The notes: generated from the sequence alone by a model not told the origin. A DNA stretch of 64,000 bases from Paracoccidioides lutzii Pb01 (GCF_000150705.2 NW_015440973.1:62001-126000); one strand, 5' to 3'; positions 11,101 to 25,037 are shown, numbered from the stretch's first letter. Translations and numbers: made by a program.

Positions 11101-13420
11101 AATATAAAATCTAAAGAGATTATTGCATTTGATTTAAAAATTTTATACTATAAATTCAATAAAAGCAGAGCTTTCAAAACAATTAGATAAATAGCTGAAG
11201 ACTTGAAAAAAGAATAACTATCTAACAAATAAAGCAGATAATAATTTACCAGTATGAAAGTATACTTAGACTTCAAAAAAAATAATATAATAATATAGAA
11301 TAAATCAACACAATTAGAAATTACAACTGTATAAATAATAACATAATAGTCAATTTGTAAAAACACTAAGATAGATGAATTAAATGTTAAAAAAAAGCAT
11401 GAAAAGCTCTATAACTAAAATTGTAGTAGAGTAGATATATAGACACTATAAGCACTATGAAGGAAAAAAGATAGTGATAGATGAAATATATATGTAAGAT
11501 TGAATAATAGCTAATCACTGAATCTCTCAAAGAATTTTTGAAGATTTAAAGTATTTATATATATGAATAAATAGTAATAGATTTTATCTCTAATCTTCTA
11601 TGAAATAAGGAATTAGTAATATAGTAATCTGAATCTTCATGAAGTGCTGATTCTATTTTTCAGAAAGCGCTGATACTAAAGAACTGATTTTTTAGAAATG
11701 CTGATCTGTGTTGATTCTGAATACTGAATTTTAAGATAATATTGATCTTATAAAAGGTGCTGATTCTAATGTGCTTTGATAAACAGTATGAAAATAAATA
11801 CTTTAGTAAGTGAGTATGATAAATAGTGTGAGAATCTAGAGAATCTGATTTTAAAGTGCTTTGATAAGTAGTATGGTAAGTAATATAAGGATAAGAAACT
11901 AGTATAAGAGCTTTAATATTATACTTGACATCACACAATCTCATAATTACCTTATATATAAATAATATATAAATATAAAAAATAATATTAAAAAAAAGAA
12001 CTATATAAATAAAGTCTTTCCTGAACTCGTCTCTTAGAAATTATCTTAATATTCACTTATATAGCTTATATAGCTGACAAATGAATATCTATTCATCTGT
12101 ATCTAGATTGAAATTATGATAATTTTTATCTTTATTTTTTAATATTTTAATATACTTCTTATTATATTTCTATTATTTAGTACTTATGAGATTTGAATTC
12201 TTGAACTAGTAGTGTTTAATAATATACTCTATATTCTCACAGTAATAATATTAAGATTTATCAAATTATTTAATAATGATATTTACAGCAGATGAGTTGA
12301 GATGAGTCATAGTAATAGTAATATGAATAATCAATTGATTTATTAATTTATTAAAATTCAAATTCTAAATAAAGCTTTACTTAATAATATAGAAATTATT
12401 CAGCTTTATTCTAATAAATTTCTATTATCAGTTTTTTAGTTTTAATATAAATAAATTATAATAAATACTCTTAACTTAATTTTTATCTAGAGATATAAAT
12501 TTTATCTTTAGATATTTAAAAGTTACTATATAGATGTGAAAATTATTATTTTTAAGCTATAAATCTCTTAACTTCTTAATGATTTGAAGATATTTTTCTG
12601 TATGAGATATAATATAACATTGAATAAAATTCTTTCATATAGTTACTATGAGATAGAAATCTTCATTCAGTAATTTCAGAGAGTCATATATAGTTACATT
12701 TAAAGATTAAAAAATTTTTATATAAAGAAGTTTAATTTTTTTATTTCAAAGTTCAATTTTCAGAGAAACTATAATAGAAGATACTGTTTATTATTTATTG
12801 AAAACATCTTTTACTTGAATTAAATAAGTATCTGCAAGAATAAAGCTCTTTTATTTTAAATAATTAACTTCAATAAAAATAACTATATGCTTTTCTTTCA
12901 ACTTAATTTTTACATCTTTGTAAAATTCATCAACTTTGTTCTTGATAGAATTCTTAATAATATTTGATAAAAAATCTGAGTTTTCTTCTAGTCTTTGCAT
13001 AAGCATTTCTATCTATCTGTTTTATTTTTTTATATATTTTATTATCATTTATATCATATTCATATTGCTTTCATTTGTATTTATTTCATCTCTTTGATCA
13101 GTTTCTCCTCTAAGCTCAGGAGTAGATGTATTGTATTCATCTCTATTCATGTTGTTGTTTGCAAAGGTATTCAATAATTCTGCAGTTCATGTTTTTGAAA
13201 ACATTTGTTATATTCTATTGATTTAATTTTTTTCTCATAATTAAAGCTTTTAAAACAGTCACTTTTTGTCAAATTCTTACTGCAATTCAATGATGCAGTC
13301 CACACAAGACATTTTATATCTCAGATAAAAGAAGAAGAAAAAGTAGTGTGCAGAAGACTCTTCAAAAAAGAAAGAACAAGCTATTCAAGCCATAACCTGT
13401 TGGACATCTAAAGTGGTTGT
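11101..13420. other. AT-rich degenerate repeat DNA, no gene seen
   Basis: This is AT-rich sequence with no ORF of recognisable content. GCTGAT-containing short repeats occur at about 11640-11880. Fragments resemble the retroelement DNA to the left, but I cannot assign a family. Composition returns to normal near 13400. Confidence 0.6.
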
Positions 13421-13793
13421 ATTGGTAGCCTATCTCAGGGATACTATATACTACTGCGCGGTGCGCTAGTCCATAATAGGAAGCCTAGGCTCCAACATAA
13501 ACTACACTATATCACGTGAGTAAGTGATGAAGTTAGTGGTGAAATACGTTTAGTTACTTCTGATGCGCTCAGAAGAATGTCACGTAATCACTGATATCTC
13601 TTGGCAGGGAGGTCTGATAGGATATGCACATTCACAGGTACTTAGGTGAAGTACAGGAATGGATAGGGTGCAGGCCACATATGTTCCTGATCATGACAGC
13701 AATTAGCGTACAACATTCCCCAAATGTAAAATTTATTACGGCCAAAAATAGTGCATGTAAAAAGGCATCTGGAAAAGAAAAATTCTATTATTG

Positions 13794-15106
13794 TTATCTC
13801 CGTCGTTTCGCAAGAATCCCCGTCCGGTCCGTAACAGTGGTGGCATTGATGATCTCGTCAAAAGCCATGTCTCCATTACTGTCATCGTCGTCCTTGTCGT
13901 CATCGTTAGCACGGTCATTATCATCATCATCATCATCATCATCTAGACCCCGCGTTGGGCCCGCGTCTATTTCAGCAACTAGCCGCGTAGTTTTCTCAAT
14001 CCGCGGCTTCGAACCATCCTCATCTGTCATAGTATTCGTAAACGGCCTCGAGTTCAGCACTCTCCGCCGTAACTCAGCCATCTCTTCCTCATCATCTGAT
14101 TCTTCAGGTAGCATGTATGGGTTCCTCGTAGAATTCCTGGCTTCCTCTTCCTCTTCCCCATCTTCTTCTCCAGAACCCTCACCATCTTCATCTTCTGAAT
14201 CAGGCACATCCCTCCTATTTGTATTCCCAACAGTCCACATATCGTCCTTTTCCCCTTCTGCCCGGTTTGCAGAATACTCCCTCTCAATCTTCTCCAGCCA
14301 AAGTTCCTGCGCATTTTTCACATCCTCCTCCGTTTTACACGCAGCATACCTTTTAAGCAGCTGCGAGTTGATTTCCAAAAACGCTTTCCCATACGAAAAT
14401 TTCTTTAGAACCTCCGCAGCCCAATCGTCGTGACCACATATAGCGTAGGCAGCCGCCAGTGCTTCGGCACAGTTTAGCCTCCACGGACGTCCGTAGTTGA
14501 CCGAATTTGCAGCGACGAGGTATGGCACTAGCAAAATTGTAAGGAAAAGGGAATTACAGCTAAAGCAAATTGTACCACGGGAAGCAGACGGAGACAGAAA
14601 CCACTTACACAATCTCTCGCATTTACCGCCGATTTTCGACCAGGGGACTTCCTGCGTCCTCACCCACGAGCACTCCACCACAGCAGCACCATATTGTTCC
14701 ATTAACTCGTTATCGGCAGGGGAAAGTGTGCATTTCGCATTCGGCCTAGCAATTGAAACAAAGACATGCAGTCAGCGAAACCAATCATGTAAAATATATA
14801 GGGGCATTAAATATAAAATCAGCAAGAACGGTAGTAGATATTATAAACTCACGAAATCACCACACCTGCAAATTTCTGCCCAATCTGAAGCTCGCGCATA
14901 ACGCCATGGTACATCAACTTCTTCCCGGAACACCTCTTTGGATCGCAATGGCCTAGGTCCCAGCAGGCAGCCTTAAATGGGAATTTCTTGGGCGCGTCCG
15001 GGTCGTTGTCACCAGCAGCGGGATCCCGTGAGAATCGTTGGCGGGCCCGTGAGTAGGTATTACTTTTCCCTCTTTTCCCAAAATTGTCTTTTTTATGTCG
15101 AACCAT
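13794..15106 (-). CDS. TSR3: 18S rRNA aminocarboxypropyltransferase Tsr3
   Basis: Tsr3 transfers the aminocarboxypropyl group of S-adenosylmethionine to a hypermodified uridine of 18S rRNA, a late cytoplasmic step in 40S maturation. I join three exons: 15106-14853, 14745-14609 and 14527-13794, with introns of 107 and 81 nt (GTGAGT..CTAG and GTAAGT..CTAG). The joins keep frame and restore family text (ISPNAK and ERLLPYLVAAN). The product is 374 aa. Residues 44-65 hold the family signature FKAACWDLGHCDPKRCSGKK. Downstream are VVECSWVR and NYGRPWRLNCAEALAAA, which form the SAM-binding core of this SPOUT-like enzyme. The C-terminal quarter is acidic and low-complexity, with a run of about eight Asp coded by GAT repeats (13916-13942). 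The antisense Ser-rich ORF (13624-14433) is a shadow. Identification is firm. Confidence 0.95.
13916..13942 (-). repeat. GAT trinucleotide run coding poly-Asp in TSR3
   Basis: ATC repeated on the plus strand gives GAT codons in TSR3. It is a coding microsatellite in the acidic tail, so allele length may vary. Confidence 0.85.
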
Positions 15107-15246
15107 TCTTTGTATGAGGGGGTTTTAGTTGGGAGATATAGATATGGAGCTATTTGCAGTTGCAAGAATGACAGCTTTGCAGCTATGAATTCGCAAAACC
15201 TCGTTAGAGTTGGCGCATTGTGGGAATAACTTAATTCCGCGTATCA

Positions 15247-15254
15247 TGACGTCA
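15247..15254. promoter_or_regulatory. Candidate CRE/ATF site upstream of TSR3
   Basis: A perfect TGACGTCA palindrome lies about 140 bp upstream of the TSR3 start codon. It is the consensus for CREB/ATF-type bZIP factors. Only the motif is seen; activity is inferred. Confidence 0.35.
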
Positions 15255-18228
15255 CTACTACGAGAGCACAGTGTAAAACGCTTTAAAATATGGGGATGTA
15301 GTTGAGAGCAAACTGATCATTCTATTCAATCCAATGGAGTTTGTTTGTCTGTAACTTCTAACAGGCCAATGTCCCGTTTATATTTACGTATACTGCTCCG
15401 TATCCTCATACCCAATCACTATTTTTGCCTACCTAGCATACTTCGTGAAGATAGATGTTGATGCTTCAAATCATATATTCGGCTGTCAATAATATTAAAA
15501 TATCTGCGTCAGACTGATTGAGATCTGCAAACAGTTGGGTTGACAGTAGTGAAAGAATTTTGTAGATGATTTTAGAATAAAAACTTGATTTTATTTTATT
15601 TATTTTTATTTATCTATTTTACTTATTTATTTATTTTTTATTTTTTTTTATTTTTTTTTTATTTTTGGTTTGGAGAAAGCGCCAATGGACAGATATTTAA
15701 CTAGCAAAAGAATGTCATGAAGGGAATCTGTAATAACTTTAAAAATTAGAACCGAGATGGGAGAAATCACAGCTGCAGTAGTATGTACTCCAGCAATATC
15801 ATGGTGGTGCGTATCATCACTTTTTCTCCGTAGACTCCATCGATTCTGGCCAAGTAGGATGAATGGAGAAACCTCCGTGCTGTATCAGCTCAGTTGATGC
15901 TGAAAATCATAATGCCCATCTCGCCATACTTGACATCATCTCTCTATGTGAGACAGTGAGACCATTAATAAATCAACCCATATTAAGGTCCGTGTGGTAA
16001 CTCTGAAGCACCGCCTGAAGTCATCCACCTCACATAGTTTTGTTCCTTCTCCCAGTTCAACATTTAAATGTCACCGGGTAGATGATGCTGAATTCAAAGC
16101 ATATTGATATTCATATCCCTCGTACTTATGCTCTGCGGCTTCGCAGCTTTGCATATGATTTTTCTCCACTTTCTCAGTCCAATGGATTAAAAGTGTAGCG
16201 CGAGGTTTTGCACCTGGTTCTCCGGAGCTTTGCTGGGCGTGCCAGCTCCAAAAATAGGGAAAACGTGTCACACATCCATTAATACCCTACCCTTCCACAT
16301 CCCGAACGAATTGAGTTGATAGCCTAAACGACGGTGTTAAACGTTCTAATGCAACCACGACGAATCACTTTCCCCCACTGACGCATTGAGCAATCCCTAG
16401 AATGTGTCCCATATTCAGGTAGTGTTTGGCAAGACAGAAACATTGGTTCTTCAAAGAATTCGTTGGGGAATCATCTGAAGACATCCAAGAATAACCTCTA
16501 AAGGAATCAGTCCGAATGGTATGAGGTTTTTCTCGGCGTTGATGCCACGTTGCTGTGATTCAGACATTCCTTGCCATATTCTCAGAATATCTTATTCAAG
16601 GTATGTAACTTTTGAAACATGATATAAATATATACTGCCCAAGGTGTGAGCTAATTTAAAGCACCGTATAAGTTTAATTTTAAGCCATTTCGTTGAACCA
16701 TCTTGACATTTCAAGCGTGCCACATTGCTTCGCCTATCTTTGAGTTAGTTAGAGACCTGGTAATTAAATTTAAAAGGAACCCAATTTTCAGGAACTTAAC
16801 ACTATGGTTTCGGGTAGTCCTCCGTGAAGAAATCAATTCAGAATAGAGAACTGTAGATAGCTTTCTCGAACATCCTTGAAGACTAGTAACTAAGAAAACT
16901 AAGGATCGGATGGTGGATTGCGATCCAAAGAAACTCCATCTCGCATCGGTTAACTGATAACTTTCCAATCAATGCGGGGGTCTCTTTTCCATGAAACGCC
17001 TGAGTCCATGCCTTGAACGAAGATGATACCATGGATTACTGAAGCGGTTGCTTACTGTGGGAATAGGGAAGAAACACATAAAACGGTTATTTCCAGTACA
17101 TCGGACTATTTGCGCATAGATATATGTTGGGAGTGTTAAATGGCGTCTGCAAGAAGTGTATTGATCAGTGCTCAGGGTTATTTGAAAACTTCCCATCCAA
17201 GAGACACGATGTCATTCGGCGCAAGGGATCTGTTTCTCCATAATTCATTAAAAAACAACTGGAAGTGAGAAACTCAAGATTGGCAACAAATAAGTTCTTC
17301 CCATAAGGTCAACGGTAGTGAATAAGATTAGAACGAAATTAGAAGCCCTCTCCTTCCCGGCTTCTGATGTCCAGTTTTCGATTCTATCTTCAAAACCGGG
17401 AATGCATAAATCCCCATAGGATTTAGATATATTCGGTAGCGATTCTGCAGTATTTAACAAGCGAAATGGTATTAAAGCATGGAACAACAAATGTCAGTTT
17501 ATTTTCGGTCGCCGTAGAAATTGTCGAGTGACGACGAGTTTTTGAGACCAAGTTTGATGTTAGGGCAAACATTTGTGATAAAATACGGCGTTTCCAAACG
17601 AAAAATTTGCTGTTATGAAGAAATGACAGCCAAGTCCATAGGAATCATATGAGAGCTGAGGCTATAACTAGAATGTAGTTGTCATAGTTTTAGTCGAATA
17701 GTAGGATGGTGCTTCAAGATCAAGCTGTGAAGAAGGTAGAATAACTGACCCGTTGCAAATAAAAGTGGAATAGGAAGGCATTTTCAAGAAAGGAATGGTC
17801 CATTTGGTTGGTTGACAAGTGGAGTTGTTATTTACACACAACTGATGAAGGATGGATCTAGACTAGCCATCCAGTATATTTCATGCTCAGTATAGATGCA
17901 GCTTGCAATGCATTGATAGATTGATATATTTAATATGTTGATGTTGAAGTTGAAGTTGATTGATAAAATAAGATGTTTTGTGACTGTTTTGATGAGGCTC
18001 ACCCCACGTGGATTTGATGACCTCAAAACTGGTAGCCCGAATTCACCACCATTCATGAATATCATCTCACACTGTGATTTTTATCATCATCCTTATCACG
18101 ACACAACAGCTGCCACATTGCATCAGCCCATTGTGGAAGCTTGCTTTTTTTATTCTGCACCTTTTAAATTCCATTTTTAAGTTTGGTTTGCTCATCCATC
18201 CGCCAATCTGGAGGCAACATCGGCACGG
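15255..18228. other. Intergenic region between TSR3 and the GGA gene
   Basis: About 3 kb of moderate-GC DNA with a T/A-rich tract at 15590-15670. Only short ORFs occur (for example 16071-16271 and 16711-17490, minus). None has recognisable motifs or credible splice partners, and I see no decayed gene I can name. Confidence 0.6.
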
Positions 18229-20653
18229 ATGGCAGCGCGGGACCGGTTTGGTGTCTATGCTGAACCCGTGCAGTCCACTCTACAACGCTACATCCGTAGG
18301 TTTTCTCCGACTTCTCATTATACTAGAAACACTTTTATGCATTCGCGTGGATTTGTTTGACAAAGCTGTTTCGTAGACAATGCTTGCGACCCACAAAACT
18401 TCGAACCCAATCTCGCCTTGAACCTGGAGGTAGCGGATCTAATTAACTCCAAAAAGGGCAATGCGTGAGTCAATATTCCGGTCTTTAAACCGCCACTTCT
18501 ACGGTGCTGACAATTGGGAAGCCCTCGAGAAGCCGCTATTAGCATAGTACACCTCATAAATTCTCGGAATGCAAATGTTGCCCTGCTCGCCCTTGCAGTA
18601 TGTCCCGCAGGCTTTCGGATCACTTGAGTGTGTTGGATACTGATAATGGCGTGGTGTTAGCTTCTTGATATATGTGTGAAAAACTGCGGATATCCGTTCC
18701 ATCTCCAAATAAGCACCAAGGAGTTTCTCAATGAATTGGTTCGAAGATTTCCGGAACGACCCCCCATCCGTCCCTCGAGGGTACAACATCGAATTCTAGA
18801 GTCGATCGAAGAATGGCGGCAGACAATATGTCAGACTTCCCGATACAAGGAGGATTTGGGCTTCATCAGAGATATGCACCGCCTGCTTCTTTACAAGGGC
18901 TATATGTTCCCGGAGATCCGCCGCGAAGATGCCGCAGTTTTGAACCCAAGTGATGTAGGTTTACTTAAAAAATACCTGTTGCGTTAGGGCAATATTGACC
19001 ATATGGTTAGAATCTTCAATCTGCAGAAGAAATGGAAGAAGAGGAACGGACCGCCCAATCAGCAAAGCTCCAAGAACTCATTCGAAGAGGGAGCCCTGAA
19101 GATCTACAGGAGGCCAACAGGTTGATGAAAGTGATGGCAGGCTATGACACGAGACATAAAACGGATTATAGGGCAAAGGCCGCTGAAGAGGTTGCCAAGG
19201 TCCAACAAAAGGCAAAGATTCTGGAGGAAATGCTCCAGAGGTACAAGCCGGGTGATAAAATAAATGAAGGGGACGTGTTTGAGGTACGATATACCTCGAA
19301 TAGAACAAATGAGATTGAACTTAATGGAGAACTTCAGGAACTCGCCAACGCTCTACAAAGCGCCCATCCGAAAATCCAAAAAATGTGCGAGGATGAATCA
19401 GACGACTCAGAAGCTGTTGCTAAACTTCTTGAAATCAACGATAGCATACATCGGACAATCCAACGCTATAAGCTGGTGAAATCAGGTGATCTAGATGCTG
19501 CTGCCAAGATTCCCAAGGGGACACTGGGGACAAGCACAGGCGTCAAGAAGACTGCCGATAATGAATTTTCTTTAATCGATTTTAGCGCCGATGCAGAACC
19601 CAGTTCCAATGGTAGTACAATCGCTACTACATCTCAGCCCCAAGCTCCCAAATCTTCAGAGGGGGACCTTCTTGGTCTTTCGTTTCAAGATAATTCACAA
19701 CCACAGCATGGTGGCATATCCCTAGGATATGGCTTTAATTCGAGTAAGTACGCCTATGGTCTATGTAGTGTTTGTCAAACTAACATTTTTGGCAGGCCCT
19801 TTGGCGCTCCCCGGATTTTCGCCCACATCAAAACCTTCCGGAAACCTGTTTAACGACCCCAGTCCCTCCGCCACTGCTGTCTCAGTATCAAACACACAGT
19901 CCCCTGCACCTCTTCTAACTTCAATACAGCGACAAACAGCCACACCTCCGCCAGCAGACCCATTTGCATCTCTAGTCTCGGCACGTTCCCAGACTTCATC
20001 GCCTTTCAACCAACTTCAAAGCTTTATGGGAACTAGTCACTCACCATCAGCAGCCATCCTCGACCTGGCTCAACCTGTGTCTCAACCAGCTACCCAGACG
20101 ACAGCGCCGACATCAACTGCAGGGGATGATGAATGGACCTTTGCCTCGGCCCTTCCAGAGGATAGCCCGCCTAGTACAAGCAAGGTACAAGTCCTGAAAT
20201 CATCTATCGGAATTGATTTCATCTCAAGTCGGAATGCAGGGGAGCAGAAGATACATGTGGTAGTCTCCTTTTCAAGTAACACCAGCCAACCCATTTCTGA
20301 GATCCACTTCCAAGTCGCAATTGAGAAGGTGAATTGCGCTTCCCGCGTCCCTCCCTTCCTCCATGTCCCCATTTCTTTTCTCCCGCTTTTGCCACATTGG
20401 AGTTTGTCGACCTACAGAGCCGCGTAAACTAATGTTATCATCTACTTGACAGGCATATACCTTGCAACTTACACCACAGTCTGGACGTCAACTAGCGCCA
20501 TTACAGCAGGATGGAGTACGTCTCGAAATGCACTTGAACGGCATACCCCCCGGGAGCGGTAACTCGGTTAAGTTGAGATATAAGGTTTCTTATAAACTGG
20601 GAGCGGAGTTAAAAGAAGAGCAGGGGCGGGTACCTCCTTTAGGCATAGCTTGA
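18229..20653 (+). CDS. GGA-type clathrin adaptor (VHS-GAT-GAE), ADP-ribosylation-factor-binding protein
   Basis: GGA proteins are monomeric adaptors that bind Arf-GTP at the trans-Golgi network and sort cargo into clathrin vesicles bound for endosomes. I place eight exons: 18229-18295, 18377-18464, 18522-18597, 18661-18954, 19011-19283, 19338-19743, 19796-20328 and 20453-20653. This gives 645 aa, near the usual fungal length. Residues 1 to about 150 are the VHS domain (ACDPQNFEPNLALNLEVADL, then LLDICVKNCGYPFHLQ). About 185-340 is GAT, with the Arf-binding helices (LMKVMAGYDT). A Ser/Pro/Thr hinge follows, carrying an acidic-aromatic DDEWTFASAL peptide near 512-521. About 530-645 is the GAE ear. 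Intron 5 (54 nt) is in frame without a stop. The start is the first ATG giving a family-like N-terminus (MAARDRFGVYAEPVQSTLQR). Identification is firm; whether it is Gga1 or Gga2 in yeast terms is undefined. Confidence 0.93.
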
Positions 20654-22300
20654 TTCTTTTTGTGGGCCATTACCTTCTTTGCACCAACTTCGGTGAGAGG
20701 GAAGGAAGCAGAATAATGGGAAGAGAAGCGAAATAGATATAGCAAAGGAATCAGAATCTAAAGCCCGGGTTAATGTATAGCTAGCTCGAGCTGAGTAGTT
20801 TAGCTCTATGTTATAATTCCAGGTGCTATCAAGTTCGTCATTTTAATCTTTACTAATCTCCCCTTTTCAAACAGTTGTTAAATTCTCCCTCTTGTGGTAA
20901 CTTCCCGTGTTTCCTTGGGCTGACTGTCCTTGATTCCTCATCAAATTCTATTATCCCGGACCATATTAACTTACTGTATGCCTGTGCGAACGACTATCAA
21001 ACAATTGGGAAACTCTATGCTATAGACCGTGCGCTTTCGGATGTCGATCCCTCCACCTCCAGAGCAGATCCCGAATGCCTTAGACCGTGTCACATATTAA
21101 CCACGATGACGTCGCGAGCGGTTCCTGCACAAATAACGCGTACCCCATGAACCAAGTAGGTATTCGAGAACAAGAGAACGTGCGAAAATCGGTGTACACC
21201 AAGGATAATATCGTTTTCCTTTTTTTTTTTTTTTTTTTTTTTGGTTAATTTTCCCTCATCCCATAAAACCTTGCGTTACGTGTAGCTGCTAAGAACAGGC
21301 ATTGTCCTCTGCTAACTCTGCGCAGTGTTATAAACTGATCACAGAGACATCAGTTCTCCACAAACCACATGTGAAGAGTGACGATGCTCTTATTGCATGT
21401 ATTCAACATCCCGTGTATGCACCGTTCGTGCTTAAGCGCTGCAGCGTACGCTGTCATATTTGCTAGAGTGTAGCTAAAAATTATGCCGACCTTTAACTGC
21501 CGAAATTGAAGTATTGCTATCTTAGTCACTTGTGATACGCCGTCTGATTTGTTTCAAAGCATGAATCTGGACCTCTCCATGTGCCTCGTTCCACATGAGG
21601 TGAAGTAAAGAACGTGGTGATACATCAGAACAGAAACGATTCCGTGTGGGGATGATTTTCCGAGGTCCTCCGGCCGGCCCGTCTTTCTCCACTTGTTGAC
21701 CGGCACAAGGCGCATAGAACTGGTTAGTCGACGGAAGTCCAAAATAAAAAAATAAAAAAATAACAGACAAAAGGAGAAATCAAAAATAATCCCGGAGTTA
21801 ACCCCACTCAAAAGATGCGGCTCCAAAAGCTGGAACAATATTTTCCAATTTTATTTTCCTAGACCGGTTCGGTACGCATGGTAGCCATTATCAACTTAAT
21901 GTCCATTATACATAGGCGCAACTTTCCATCCAACTTATGTTATCACTGATCAAGGATGTATGAATAATTCTAGCTTGATCTTTGTCTAGATTATTTTGTA
22001 GAAGTTCTTGCACTGGAAACTTGAATGAGAAAATAACAAGTCCCCATTTAATTAGAGAAAGCTTCAAATTTTTGGCTTGACTAAACTGCCCCAATAACTG
22101 AGTTAATTAGTTAACTAACCTAGTTTAGTTAGTCTATAATAACCAACTAGTTAACTATGTTTTTCATTCGCAAAACTCTGTTTATTTTTGGCTTTATAGA
22201 CAAACTTTGAATTCCAAAAGGCAAAAAGGAAAAACTTAGAAAAGCCCCGAGAAACCCACGTACAGAAAATTGAAACATGTGAAGAATTGATTAGCAGCTA
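20654..22300. other. Intergenic, no gene identified
   Basis: It holds the probable 3' UTR of the GGA gene, a T-tract at about 21219-21242, an A/T-rich stretch, and a palindromic TTAGTTAACTAA-like cluster at 22095-22150. The ORF at 20875-21150 (91 aa, plus) has no ATG-supported homology I can recognise. Confidence 0.55.
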
Positions 22301-24780
22301 ACTGGTAGGGGGTGCCAAATGCTTGGACCGTTGGACATAATAACTATTCCACTGTGGCAAATACTCGAAAGTAAAAGGTTTGATTGTTGGTAGGGTAGGC
22401 CACGCTACGAATGCCGGATGATGTCGTGTATCTGCAGTTAGATTGTGGTTGGTACCTGCAGACAACAACTGCCAAGTAATTTTTAAATTTAAATACTCCG
22501 TTGTGGGCAGTGGAATCCCAGTGTACTCTTCGCAAACATCCTTTCTGTTTGGATTGTTTTTCCCCGCTGGTTCCTGTGTAGATTGGGCGGGCAGTAGCTG
22601 ACACACACACTGCCCAGCCACTGACTCATCAAGGAGTATGCATGAACCAATAGGTATATATGATCATGAAGATTCAATACTGAAGGAGTAATCTCTAGCT
22701 TCTTTGCCATTTCCCCGCACGTGCTGTGGAAGCACATGCAGTTGAGGCATTGCTGAAATTTCCCAAGGAGGAAAGGAAGGATACAAGACTCCACACAACT
22801 GGTGAACTTAATTGAGCGGTTTTACATAGTTGCGCTCCGCCCAACGTGTATCTTATGTAACAGTGGTTGGTAGCAAGCCCAGCTTTAATCTCGCCGTCGA
22901 AAGATCGCATCCAACATCGCACTATTGCTATTGTCAAGGCGTCTATTGGGAGGAGTGGTAATACCAATAAGGTCAATGCTTTTCCGATCCCGAGTTCGAG
23001 CAGACATCCCCCCGAAATATAACCCCGCTTTTCCAGCCCGTAAAGGAAAGGAAAAAGCAAAGTGAACATTCTGAGCCAGTCCAGGATTACCCGGTTGGGA
23101 GTAGCCACTTTGAAGATCAAGGTTAAAACCAAGTATTCAGGGTCCAGGGAATCCAACGATCCACATGCAAATGCAATTATTATTAGCTTTCTAGCTGGTT
23201 TAGCTTAGGTCTGTAGGCGTAGAAGGGGTTTAAAAAAAAAAAAAAAAAAGAAAAAAGAAAAAAGAAAAAGGGCAACCGGTCTAAACCTTGGGAGAGACGC
23301 CGGAAAGAGAAGGTTATTTATTATTGGATAAAAGTTGTAAGGTTCTCGACGCCTGTTTTTCAATTTTGGTATTTTATCATATTTCTCGCCTAAATGCGGA
23401 AGTAGGTCTCCTGGAAAAGAATTCTCCGTTAAGTTTTGTAGTTTTTGATTTTGGACCGTTTGGACAGCCGACCATCAGGAAATGAAGCGCTATGTACGGA
23501 GCAACCGTGGTGGATACCCTAGGTGTATGGAGTCGAAGCCTAATAGGGATAAGTCATAACGAGGGTATCCTACAGAGTAACTAAGGTAGGTTAAGCGGTT
23601 TTCTAGGTACCGACCCCTTAGGCAGGTACCTTAGTACCTTAGTTTGGATGCTGAGGAATCTAAACACTGCTTCAGAAGTTAGAACATACGGAGTGCAGCA
23701 AATTAGCGAGCACTAAGAAGGCGTATGAGCGTGGCTGCGCGAGGCTTTTGCCGGACAAGCAATTGGCGTCAGTGGCCTGACCCCAAGTGATCAGCCACTA
23801 GGTGGAGGGGCAGATCGAGCTAATTCCCAAGCGGCATAGCCCCCTGCTTACCAAAGCCTTGGCATTGAGCCCAGACCACCCAAATTACCCGAGCAGCGCC
23901 TAGCCTATATTAGGCCTAGCTTAGCCCGAGCTTAAGTCTAAGCGAGGGTCGCGAGGCTCAAACAGGAAACTTTGACCTCAACCCGTGGACCAGAGCCTGC
24001 CTGCCTCGACTGGACATTTCCACCTGCGGACGGCTGCCAACTCCAAGAATAATCAATACGGGCTGGACAACGGACTCTGTTTGGCCGACTTTCTGCCTGT
24101 GCCTAGGCACCAGGCATACGGAGTACACAACTGTTTCAATGTCCAGTAGCTATCCAATAACTCTTGGAACAGAAACACCCTCGTTCTGGTCTCAGATTCT
24201 GAGCAGCTAGGAATAGGTTCTTTCTCCCGGCTTCTGACTGGCTGGATCCAACTATCAGAGCTCAGTTGGCAGGACAGGGGGCCAGGACAGGGCCAGGGTA
24301 AAAGATGGAAAAGAAAAGAAGCTAAACTAAACGAAACGAAACGAATAGAAAAGGAAAAGGAAAAAAAAAAAAAAAAAGGTCCCCCGCTCGTATACTGTAC
24401 CATCCTGTCTGAATGGGACCATATGGTGGCGCAAGAAACAGACGTGAGTGTGGTCGTCCAGTGCTGGTGCTGGATTCCCCTGCCCATGGCCGGTTTTTCA
24501 GGGCCTAAATTGTAATGGTTTTGCAAAGCGCCCCCCCCCCGGGGTCCCTTGGTCCCTAAGAGATCGTCCTTAATTCCGACGATTGGATGGGAAAGGACAT
24601 TTGGACATTGAACAAGTGAGGTGTTGGGGACATTGGACAGTTGGAGGTACTGGTACTCGGCAGACTCCGTACCTAGGTTGAAGGTCATGCCACCAACATC
24701 GTTTAAAACATAGTGACAGAACGTCTTTTTATATCTTGGAGCCCTACCTAGAGTTATGGTTTGTAGTTGCATGGTCCCCC
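22301..24780. other. Intergenic, no gene identified
   Basis: Normal-GC sequence with an A-tract at about 23231-23249, a second at 24360-24378 and a C10 run at 24531-24540. The ORF at 24053-24784 (minus) contains long Phe/Ser low-complexity and shows no domain. ORFs at 22298-23156 (minus) overlap one another in different frames and look random. Confidence 0.55.
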
Positions 24781-24813
24781 CCATCTATATCTTTTTTTGC
24801 TTTTTCTTTCTAC

Positions 24814-24814
<1 letters not shown>

Positions 24815-24849
<35 letters not shown>

Positions 24850-24863
24850 TTTTTTTTTTTTTT
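24815..24863 (+). repeat. CTTT microsatellite with T tail
   Basis: A run of TTTC units followed by about 20 T, upstream of the polyglutamine gene. Confidence 0.85.
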
Positions 24864-24992
24864 AATTTATTTATTTTAATTTAATTTACCCTTCTTCAAT
24901 CACGATTTACTACGATTTACCTGGTCGACAGAGAAACATCTTGCGCACGGGGAAAAGGAATTTAAGGTGTTCTATCTTCCACAGTGAACCCC

Positions 24993-24995
<3 letters not shown>

Positions 24996-25036
<41 letters not shown>
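24996..25036 (+). repeat. (CA)n microsatellite
   Basis: About 20 uninterrupted CA units. Confidence 0.95.

Positions 25037-25037
<1 letters not shown>

Noticed and set aside
13624..14433. 269-aa plus-strand Ser-rich ORF
   Set aside because: It lies antisense to TSR3; the Ser runs are the complement of acidic Asp/Glu codons.
24053..24784. 243-aa minus-strand ORF
   Set aside because: It contains a Phe/Ser run from an A-tract, has no homology-like text and no splice support.
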